A stretch of 64,000 nucleotides of DNA from Misgurnus anguillicaudatus (taxonomy: Eukaryota; Chordata; Actinopteri; Cypriniformes; Cobitidae), in NCBI RefSeq assembly GCF_027580225.2, contig NC_073341.2:14878501-14942500 (forward strand), given 5' to 3'. A program made the position numbers and the translations under genes. The notes under the pieces are model-generated. The model was not told the origin of the DNA. It worked only from the letters and a program-made list of their open reading frames with translations, and ran no database searches. Shown in pieces: positions 50,601 through 62,600 of the stretch; the first letter of the stretch is position 1, and the number at the start of each line of letters is the position of its first letter.

Positions 50601-53600
50601 AACTCATTTTATTAATGGACTCCAGTTTGCCAGCTTCTGACAAAAAAAGCTTTCAATGAAGAAATTAGTCCTAGGGCTCACCTACACTCTCCTCCAGCAC
50701 CGTGAATGCTCAATGGGTGCTTCCAAAAAAGACACAAGAAACCGGAACCACTTTTTTCTGTTGAGCTTATGCACATTGTGTTTGTCCACCGCCGCGACCC
50801 AGATAAGGACCAGATAACACTCCACGGCAAATCACTGCAGAAAACCAGTTCACTCCTAGGGGTTCACACACCCCCCCCCGCCACTGCATATCTATCCATC
50901 TATCTATCCTCCATCCATCCATCCATCCATTTATCTATCCATCCATTTATCTATCCATCCATTTATCTATCCATCCATATCTATATCCATTTCTATCCAT
51001 CCATCCATCCATCCATATCTATATCTATATCCATTCATATCCATCCATCCATTCATCCATCTAATCAATCATCCATCTGTCCATCCATTTCTATCTATCC
51101 ATCCATATCTATATCCATTTCTATCCATCCATCCATATCTATATCCATTCATATCCATCCATCCATCCATCTATATCTATCCATCCATCTATCATCCATC
51201 CGTCCATCCATTTATCTATCCATCCATCCATATCTATATCCATTCATATCCATCCACCTATCATCTATTAATCTATATCTATCCATCTATATCCATCCAT
51301 CCATCTATTTCTATCTATGCATCTATATCCATCCACCCACCCACTCACTCATCCATCCATTAATTTATTTATCTATCTTTCTATCTATAATCTATATCTA
51401 TCTACTAATCTATATCTACCTATATATATCTATCTATATCTATTTCCCCCTGCATATTCTACGCCTATGTATGAAACCTGTTTCTAGTTAAAATGTGTAT
51501 TTTTCTGCATCTATTTATCATCCACCCATCCATCCATTTATCTATCCATCCATATCTATATCCATTCATATCCATCCATCAATATCTATATCCATTTCTA
51601 TCCATCCATTCATCTCTATATCCATCCATCTATCTATATCTATCCATCCATCCATCCGTCCATCCATTTATCTATCCATCCATATCTATATCCATTTCTA
51701 TCAATCTATCCATCCATCCATATCTATATCCGTTCATATCCATCCATCCATCCATCTATCTATCAATCTATCTGTCCATCCATTTACCTATCCATCCATT
51801 TCTATCTATCCATCCATTTCTATATCCATTTCTATCCATCCATCCATATCCATATCTATCCATCCATCCATATCCATCCACCTTTCATCTATTAATCTAT
51901 ATCTATCCATCTATATCCATCCATCCATCTATATCTATCTATCCATCTATATCCATCCACCTACCCACCCACCCATTCATCCATACATTCTTTTTTTTAT
52001 CTATCTTTCTTTCTATCTAGTAATCTATACCTATCTATATCTATCTACTAATCTATATCTATCTATATCTATCTATCTCCATCTATTTCCCCTGCATATT
52101 CTACGCCTATGTATGAAACCTGTTTCTAGTTAAAATGTGTATTTTTCTGCATCTATTTATCATCCACCCATCCATCCATTTATCTATCCATCCATATCTA
52201 TATCCATTCATATCCATCCATCAATATCTATATCCATTTCTATCCATCCATTCATCTCTATATCCATCCATCTATCTATATCTATCCATCCATCCATCCG
52301 TCCATCCATTTATCTATCCATCCATATCTATATCCATTTCTATCAATCTATCCATCCATCCATATCTATATCCATTCATATCCATCCATCCATCCATCCA
52401 TCCATCTATATCTATCAATCTATCTGTCCATCCATTTACCTATCCATCCATTTCTATCTATCCATCCATTTCTATATCCATTTCTATCCATCCATCCATC
52501 CATATCCATCCACCTTTCATCTATTAATCTATATCTATCCATCTATATCCATCCATCCATCTATATCTATCTATCCATCTATATCCATCCACCTACTTAC
52601 CCACCCATTCATCCATACATTCATTTATTTATCTATCTTTCTTTCTTTCTATCTAGTAATCTATACCTATCTATATCTATCTATAATCTATATCTATCTA
52701 TCTACCAATCTATATCTATCTCCATTTCCCCCTGCATATTACGCCTATGTATGAAACATGTTTCTAGTTATTTTTCTGCATTACACATACACACAAAACA
52801 TTATCATTGCAATGAAAAATGTCATAAAAATAACGTCAAAGATTTTTGGGGTGAAACATGACCTAGACATGGTTTCATTAAATTCACCCATTTCTAAAAC
52901 GACACAAGATCATGATAACACCAATCATGATTCAAGTTTAACAACATGCAGATTCTGAAACCGAAAGTAAAAAAACACACAAAATAAAGGAAAGACAACA
53001 TGAATAAATACTCCCCATCTTTACAGATAGTGCTGACGGCACAGATGCCGTTCTCCAGGTTATAGCCGCTCACACAGGAGCTGCAGTTTCTCTCTCCTGG
53101 ACCCGTGCACACGTAGCAGGTGGAGTCACACCTGGAGGCAGAATCACAAGAGTAAAGTATTTTTACATTTAAAAATGAGAATGTTTAAATAGCTTGTTTA
53201 GTGCAATACTGACTTGTGACAAGATTTCTGGATATCTCCATTATCTGTCGTCTGTTCTGCCAAGTAATATCCCACACTGCAACTGGAGACGCAACGCCAC
53301 TCCTCAAAGTGAAATCCTGGAGCGCACTCATTACATGCCTCCATACCCGTTCCTAAACACATGAGGAAAAACGTCATCAGACTTCAACAGCGAATGAAGG
53401 GTTTCCTCTGGGAATGTTTGGAAAGCAGGCAACATTAGCAAATGTGCATTGGCTGTAAAACAAGAATCTGACTTGCTGCTTGTTTGAAATAAAATAAATC
53501 ATGCTGGTCTGGTTGTGTAATATTGATCTGCTCAGTATATACAGTGCTTAACAAATTTATTAGACATGTCTATTGATCTGAAAGACCATCCAAGCATTGT

Positions 53601-56600
53601 GAAGTGTTTCAATGCACACTCTTTCCTTTTCAGAGAATTATCGAAATTTCACAATTTTGAACAAATTAAATTCGAGGGAGCAGTTAACATTTTGCTTTTG
53701 GATTTGAGCCCATGATCATTTGCAAACACAATGCTCCTTCACTGAGCTATACAGGACCAATAAAACTGCATTAGAAACGACGATGGCAAGTAAGGGCCTT
53801 TAAATGAATACAGTTTTTACCTGCACAGGTGGCACAGGTAGAGTGGCACTTTTCACAAAGCCGTCTGTGCCCATTATAATAGGTGCCAGATTCACAACTC
53901 AGCTGACACTTATTCCCCTGTAGACTAACAGAAAAAAAAGAAAGTAGAATAGAAAAGAGAGACAGAAAAACAGACAAAATTATTCAAAGGGTTTAAATGC
54001 AAAGTTATTTCTGACACACACACACTTTCACCTTGTATAAAAGGGATGTTACAGCAATTCGGTCCCTTACAAATTAATAATAATAATCAGGGAAAATTTA
54101 AACCAAACAAATACAAATTTAAATGTTATTGGAAAGAAAAATAAGAATACTAATAATAAATCGACATACATTTCCTCAACTGCAGCTCTGCTTCTGTTAA
54201 TTTGTACAATACCTTATGAATTAATTTTAATTCTGTCATCATTTACTCAAGTTGTTCCAAACCTGTATACACACACCTAAAGGATTATTAGAAACACCAT
54301 ACTATTACTGTGTTTGACCCCCTTTCTCCGTCAGAACTGCCTTAATTCTATGCGACATTGATTCAACAAGATGCTGAAAGCATTCTTTAGAAATGTTGGC
54401 CCATATTGACAGGATAGCTTCTTGCGGTTGACGGAGATTTGTGGGATGCACATCCAGGGCACAAAACTCCTGTTCCACCACATCCCAAAGATGCTCTATT
54501 GGGTTGAGATCTGGTGACTGTGGGGGCCATTTTAGTACAGCAAACTTATTGTCATGTTCAAGAAACCAATTTGAAATGATTCAAGCTTTGTGACATGGTG
54601 CATTATCCTGCTGGAAGTAGCCATCAGAGGATGGTACATGGTGGTCATAAAGGGATGGACATGGTCAGAAACAATGCTTAGGTAGGCCGTGGCATTTAAA
54701 CAATGCCCAATTGGCACTAAGGGGCCTCAAGTGTGCCAAGAAAACATCCCCCACACTATTACACCACCACCAGCAGCATGCACAGTGGTAACAAGGCATG
54801 ATGGATCAATGTTCTCATTCTGTTTACGCCAAATTTTGACTCTACCATCTGAATGTCTCAACAGAAATCGAGACTCATCAGACCAGGCAACATTTTTCTG
54901 GTCTTCAACTGTTCAATTTTGGTGAGCTTGTGCAAATTGTAGCCTCTTTTTCCTATTTGTAGTGGAGATGAGGGTCTTCTGCTGTTGTAGCAAGTCCGCC
55001 TTAAGGTTGTGCGTGTTGTGGCTTCACAAATGCTTTGCTGCATACCTCGGTTGTAACGAGTGGTTATTTCAGTCAAAGTTGCTCTTCTATCATCTTGAAT
55101 CAGTCGGCTCATTCTCCTCTGACCTCTAACATCAACAATGCATTTTCGCCCACAGGACTGCCGCATACTGGATGTTTTTCTTTTTTCACAGCATTTTTTG
55201 TAAACCCTAGAAATGGTTGTGCGTGAAAATCCCAGCAACTGAGCAGATTGTGAAATACTCAGACCGGCCCGTCTGGCACCAACAACTATGCCACGCTCAA
55301 AATTGCTTAAAATCACCTTTCTTTCTCATTCTGACATTCAGTTTGGAGTTCAGGAGATTGTCTTGACGAGGGCCACACCTCTAAATGCATTGAAGCAACT
55401 GCCATGTGATTGGTTAATTAGATAATTGCATTATTGAGAAATTGAACAGGTGTTTCTAATAATCCTTTAGGTGAGTGTACATTTCTTTGTTTTGCTCACA
55501 ACAAATTAACACATTGTGAAAATGTTTGTAACCAACCAGAACCGAGGCAACATTGGCTTTAATTGTGTTATATTTTTCTACACTGGGAGCCACACTGATT
55601 AAAACAAGCAAAAATATCTGCCAATGGGGTGAAAAAAACACTTAAAGCTAATTTGTCTCACCTCATTGGCAGATAATTTTGCTTATTTTAAGCAAATTTG
55701 CTTAAATTGTATAGTTTTGTCTAAAAACTAGACTTATTTTATTAGTTCATTTTGCTCATCAAGAAAATACATCTTGATTAAATCAAATACATCTTGATTT
55801 AAGAATTGTTATTTCTACTGAAAACAAGTAAGAAAGTCATTTTTTGCAGTGCAATGGTGCCCCAGATCTGCTTCCTACAATTGAAGTCAATGGTGCCCCT
55901 AAATCTGCTTGGCTACAAACATTTTGAGCAAAACAAAGAAATGTATACAGGTTTGAAACATCTGGATGAGTTTTAGGTAAACTTTACCTTTAACATTTAC
56001 CAAAAACTAATCCTGTTCACAAGTTGCATAATAGTATTTCTCATAATAGGGAAAAATAAGAAGAAAAGACCCTGGATTACTAGATAGAGACACTTCAGCA
56101 CCATCTAAACATGAGTGTTTGAGGCTTTATTATTACAATAAACAGAAAATTCAGTTTGATGGGATTGCTTTATCCTCAACACTGTGTGACGTGTTGCCGA
56201 CTGCGTGTCCATGCCAGAATAAACTGAAGCTTATTGATCGTTGGCAAACATCTACAATAGGAATTATGTTGATAATCAAAAGCTGAAGACAATACACAAT
56301 ATCTTGCGAAATAGCCCTCTGGTTTACTTCAGTGGAAAGAAGTGATTTTTTCGACATTTACAGGTGGAAAAAACACAATTACTGGGGCTGGGGATGTTTA
56401 GAGTCGGCAAAGAGACTCTCTGTATAAGACTTCGCCAAAACAGCAAAAAAATTAACATTGGGAATAAATACAATATTTGCAATTATAAAATATATCAGGC
56501 GGAAAGATTACCCTGAGCTCAAACTCGTTTCATACCTGCCGTAATCTAAACAAGTCTGAAAAGATTAACAAAGATGGATTAAAATCGAAAGAAGTGGTGA

Positions 56601-59600
56601 AAATCCTTCGTGGTGGATTCAGAGAAGTCCTGGAATATATTTCAAAACCATTCACAGAAACCAGCTGCTCTGCATTATATTGTGCCATGACCTGTTTTTC
56701 CTTTTCTCTTTGTTTTTCCATCTCTTTCCCTCACTCCTTTATCTTCATAGAAAAAGCAGAATCGCTCACTAGAGACTGTATTTCAGCACAAACCCGAACC
56801 TAAGCACTTGACAACGTGTATTACAGGAAGTTTCCAGCAATATTTTACAGTTTAGTCAGTGTGACCTTACCATGAAAGCTTAGTTTTATCCGAGACTCGG
56901 CTTACTTACGGCAGGAGCCCAAGATTTTGACTATATTTCAGTTGAAATCCTAACAGCAAATAAACGTGTGCGGTTGAATATTGTATTTGGTACAATAAGA
57001 AACTGTGAGAATTACCTGAGCCCGTTCTTGCATTCTGTGCAAATGTTCGCTGAGGTACATTTCTTGCAATTTTCGTTGCATTTCCGACACATGTTGGAGT
57101 CTGTGGGAGAAAATGCTGCGTTAGGTCTCAAGTGAAACACAATAATGCAATTAACTTGTTTAAAGCAACGTCAGTGCGATTATAAATGCAGTGCTTTATC
57201 GAAAAAGTCGGATCATCAACTCTTTAAAAATGGTTAATTTATATTAACTAGGGATGCTCCAATCAATCGACCGATGATGCTTGCTATGCTTCTGAATGAA
57301 TTACGGTGAAATGGCGCAACCTCCAAAAGCCAGAGGGCGCTCTCGTGCAGAAACTCAATTTGCGCTGTAGACGAAGAACCATACACACGCAGCCATAGAT
57401 ATATACACTAGATGTCACCTTGGGGTTTAAGCATGCATCAATAGGAAGTAGCTGGGTAACGCTCCTATCTCCGCCTGTACTTCGAATTCATGGACGATGC
57501 CGGACTTTTGTGCTGCGTATGGATGTTAGGGCTACTAGCACTATGCATTATAGTTCAAAATATCAAAACTTTCATTTTTTTCTGGACTCAATGCTAAATA
57601 CATGTCTGACTGTTGGAATGAACAAAAGGAAAACCTAGAAAATCGATTCCAGATCGAAAAGAACTTGCTGATCAAAAGCCGTAGTTCATAAAATAGCTGT
57701 GAATAATATCGGCTGTGCGATTCAGAATAGTGATCGGCTACGTATTTGTATATCGGCATTTATCGGAGCACCCCTTATATTAACTATATCAACTAAATAA
57801 ACAGTTCACGCAATTCTCGTGTAGTAAAAGTGTTTTGTGCAGCATTTATTGCAAAAATGTTTATCTTCAACGGCACCTGCCATGAAGAGTCGTTTCCACG
57901 GAAGGGGCAGGATTTTGGGTGCATAAACAGGGCATGCGGACGATATACTGTAAAAAAGATGGACGACACAACGTCGCCTCCCTCCATTGTAATGAATTGA
58001 AGCAAAAAATGTCCGACCATGGTCGCCACCATGTTACGTAAAAACGTCAGTTTGGAGCCAAGGCACATAGATATGTATAAAGGCTAGATGTGTTACGGCG
58101 GAGTCTCTAACCTCATCACCTGGCGGCCATCTTACCACAGGGAGCTCGCTCACTCGTAGCATTGAGTTTTAATGGTGCAGGTACCTTTAAATGACCATAA
58201 CTCAATTTTCTACCAATTTTCAAATGGTTTGGTTTCTTACAAATGTTATTAATGTGGCTATAATTCTTTTGGATGCTTTAACATGTTTCATGAATTTTTT
58301 TGGAATAAATATGCAGTGTCATAGGTACATATTTGACATTTATAACAAACCAAACCTTTTGAAAATTGGTAGAAAATTAAGCAAGTTATGGTCATTTAAA
58401 AGTACCTGCACCATTAAAACTCAATGCTACGAGTGAGCAAGCTGCCTGTGGTAAGATGACCGCCAAATTCAGACGTTCCACTCAATTGGCCAGCAGCGCG
58501 GGCGAGACATCTAGCTTTAATACATATCTATGCCAAGGCATGCGCAGAAGGAATCGTCCGTGGAGCCAGAGGCAGAGCCGTGATATCAAACTTCCGCCCA
58601 AACTCTCACGCGACCAATTCAACCACGCCAGTCATAACGACATGCCCCGTCTCTATAGCATCAAATTACTAGCTAAAATGAAACTAAGCACAAAAATGAA
58701 CACTTGAACATATATCAGCATGATATCATTGATATCATGATATCTACGTCATGATATCTACTTGAAAGGAACAAAACCATCTTTCGGAAACTTTTATTGG
58801 AAGTGTAAATAATTTTTTTATTTAGAGCAGAGTCCCATTCGTTTGAATGAAGAGGGCAAAGTTTATGACTGCAGCCAGCCACCAGGGGGCGATCAAAGAG
58901 CCAGCGGCTTCACTTTTCAAGACTTATGAGGCATACCTGATGCGGACCGAAACCGCCTACTTCCATATTATATAGTAGACAAAAAGCACTACTTCGCCTA
59001 CTATATAGTATGAAAGTATGTGGTTTCGAACGCAGCCCAATTCTGCTCCACCTCTGTTACCGCCCCCGTTTTGTCGCTTTCCGCACGTCTCCTATTGAAA
59101 ATCAATCAATTCAATTCAATTCAATTCAATTTTATTTATATAGCGCTTTTCACAATTGGTGATTGTTTCAAAGCAGCTTTACATTAATAGAAGCAGTGGA
59201 AAGCACAGAAAAACGACAGATAGCACAACATCACTTGCAACAATCACTCGCGACATACAGTGTGAAACGCCCATAACAGTAAAGGCCATAGTATAAGCCA
59301 TTTTTTACGTGTACATGAGGGTCTGCGCACTGTGCGCACACATCTGGATTTTTTTAAACCCTGCGCACATTGTATGGATAGGTATGTAGTATGTAGACCA
59401 AAAGAGACATTGCAATTTGTTGCGTGCGTCAGCGCACGTGTAGAAGTCAAATGAACTGTGCTTTTGCAAAACTGCGTGTTCAACTGTATGCGTACGCTCA
59501 CGTTTATACCCAAGTCTTAGGCCCAATCCCATTACTCTGTCCCACCCCTTACCCCTACCCCCCAGTTTTGCACGTTCACGTGAGAGCAAGGGCTATTCCA

Positions 59601-62600
59601 ATTGGGCCTTACTCTCATGTGAACGGGCAAAACTAAGGGGTAGGGGTAAGGGGTAAGACAGAGAAACGGGACCGGGCCTTAATGTCACAATACTAGAATT
59701 AACATTAAGCTAACATACAATTTACTATACTGACATAATGTGCTTTTCTTTATGTAACTCAGTCGCTAGTTCTGCCTTCTTGCAGCAAGCGATGACTGCA
59801 AGCGATGACTGATCATGCAGCATCGCTTCGGTCTACGATACCTCAACATTCGAAATCACATAGTCTGACTCAATGAGTAACATAACAGACAAAAAAACTG
59901 TGTAGTCTGAACCAGGCATAACATGAGTCCAGTGGCCCTAATAATTATGGTACACCAAAATCTGCAATATTTCTTGAAAATGCCAAGGAAAGATCATGTG
60001 AAACCTAATGACTAAAATCTGAAAATTATTAAAAAGGAAAATAGCTATAATGCTAAAGCTACTGAGGAGCAGTAATCCAAAAAAATCTTGTCTTGTGAGG
60101 TTTTCAGGAGTGACATGAAATGTGAATGGACTTGCCGAGATCCAGGTAGAAGCCATCTGGGCAGGCGAAGATGCAGGTGTTGGCTCCCTCCAGCAGGTAA
60201 TACCCCGGACGGCAGGTGGAACACTGATCGCTGCGACTGCCAACGCAAGACTCGCACTGGGGAGAGCACTTCTTACAACGCTTCTTATCGTCCCGGAAAA
60301 ATCCAGACGGACACTCGGGTACGCACATCCTGAGAGACGTGCAGACGGGGATGGAAAGACAAAAGCAGAGAGACAGACACAGACAGGAAGAGCCACATGA
60401 GACCAGAAAAATCAACATCTGGCAGCCATGAGGAAACACATTCACCAGGAAACAAAGGCAAGAGTATGAGGTCTGAGAAAGCCATCAGCTGCAGATGGCT
60501 TGTGCAATTCTGGCTGCCTGAGAAAACTAAATCTATAAATGTAATCAAGACATGCGAGTACGCGCACAGACGCACACAGTCTGGGATATGTAGATCTGCG
60601 ATGTGTTATGCAGATGCGCAGCTGTTGTCAGCGTGTGCCCTGGTGTTTTTATAGAGGTTAATTAATCTTAAAGCCTTTTGTCTCCAAATTTGGCAATGAA
60701 AAGAAAACAAAGTATTGAAAAGTAAAGGATAATCAGTAACACTTTTTAAATAAACAGCATTTATTTATCTTTTCTTCATCTTTAGTTCACGCAAAAATGA
60801 AAAATCTGTCATCATTTTCTTATGTTTTTCTAAACTTGTATGAGTTTGTTTTAATTTGTTGAACACAAAAGAAGATATTTTGATTAATGATGGTAAGCAG
60901 ACAGCTGATTGTAACTACTGACTTCAATAGTAGGAAAACAAATATTATGGAAGTATTGTGATAAATGATGAAGATATTTTGATAAATGATGGTAAGCACA
61001 CAGTTGATGGTACCCATTCAATTCCATTATATTTGTTTTTCCTACTGGTTACAATCAGCTGTGTGCTTATTATCATTTATCAAAATATATTATTTTGTGT
61101 TCGTCAAAATAAATAGATAAATAAATTCATACAGGTTTTCCTGTAAAATGATGACAACATTTTTATTATTGGGTGAACTATCCCTTTAATGTTATTTCAT
61201 GCCAATACAATTGTTCATGTTAGTTCATTGTGCATTAACTAATGTTAATGGCGCATTCACACCAACCACGGTAGAGGCGGCAAAAACGTGCTATTTGCGC
61301 GTAGTTGGACGCTTGAACATTTGAGTTTACTCGCTTCATTCACGCGTGAAATTCTAGTCATTCAAGACATTCACACGAAAATTTGCGTCATGGGAGGGGC
61401 TTCTGCGACTCTGCTGAGACTACGCTCGCTTCCTCTAAACACGTCACTACTACAGAAAGGTCCTGATTGGTTAACGCAGCGCGGAAATCCGCCGATGTTC
61501 AGATTTTTCAACTCGCGCGGAACGCACCGCAGGATGCCTAATCGTGTCTTTGCATTGACTTAACATGTAAATGACTCGCGCTTAATGTGTCTGGTATAAA
61601 CCCTGCATCCTGGGGATGGTTGCGTTCCGTGCGAATTGAGCGTTGCCGCAGGAAACGCGCAAGTTGAAAAATCAGAACTTCGGCGGATTTCCACGCCACG
61701 TTAACCAATCAGGACCTTGCTGTAGAAGTGACGTGATTACAGGAAGCGAGCGGAGTCGCAAAAGCCCCTCCCATGACGCGAATTTCCACATTAATGTTTC
61801 GAATGACTAGAATTTCACGCGCGGCTCCATTCGGACAGCCAGCAATGTTATCGCTGTGTGTCGCCCGTCTCTTTCAATGAGGCGTTTCTAAATCGGCTTG
61901 TCATAAACAAATGAGTACCATTCATTCCAGTAACTAATGAGAGAAGGATGACGTAAACTCCACTGTTTCATTCTCCTTGGTAGTCGCTCAACGTTTGCAT
62001 AAAGTTAAACTTTTCTTAACTTTTTCACATTGCTGGACACGCCCATACGGTCGGCAATGGTCACTTTCACTCGTGCGGCCGCAAGTCGCCATGTTTCCAT
62101 TTAAATGAATGAGATCGCGTCACTCTGCTACTGCAGGTCGCTGGCTATATGAATGGGCCGTCATTCGAGACATTCATGTGGAAATTCGCGTCATGGGAGG
62201 GGCTTCTGCGATTCCGCTGAGACTCTGCTCGCTTCCTGTAGCGTCACTACTACAGCAAGGTCCTGATTGGTTAACGCGGCACGGAAATTCGGCGAAGTTC
62301 AGATTTTCAACTCTCGCATTTCCCGTGGTAACGTTAAATTCGCTCGCTGCGCGTACCGCGCCGCAAGATGCCTAATCGTGTCTTTGCATTGACTTAACAT
62401 GTAAATCACTCGCACTTGCCGCCTCTACCGCGTCTGGTGTGAACCCTACATAACAGAGTTACTTTAGTTACTTTTAATTTTAAAAGTGTAATCAGTTAAT
62501 GCTGAAATTAACATGAACTAAGAACTTGCAGAATTGGGCATGCTTGAATTTAAAAAAGTCATCTAGCCACATAATATGGAGTTAATGGATAAAAACTGTA

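Larger units (their letters stand above)
39130..53024. other. pcsk5 largest intron, 13.9 kb
   Basis: Contains MITEs (39277, 40671, 43797, 44180, 45640), a GC-rich patch (46720-47135), a TG array, a large tetranucleotide array and a dead Tc1-type element. Stretches 41024-43796 and 45800-46700 show nothing I can assign. I looked on the minus strand for the PC5A-specific terminal exon of mammals (Cys-rich, with an EGGFCMLV-like motif) and did not find it. Confidence 0.75.

Noticed and set aside
50706..52754. More Ser-Ile-His-Pro open frames
   Set aside because: Same satellite artefact, starting inside the dead Tc1 element.
39027..53131. Use of the GT in GGGGA|GTATTT as donor of the 53025 exon
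   Set aside because: Joined to either nearby acceptor of the next exon it gives a stop codon within a few residues; only ATCT|GTAAAG keeps the frame.
54858..55316. Intact transposase gene
   Set aside because: The 152-codon frame has only the N-terminal DNA-binding part; the catalytic part is in other frames with stops, so the element is dead.
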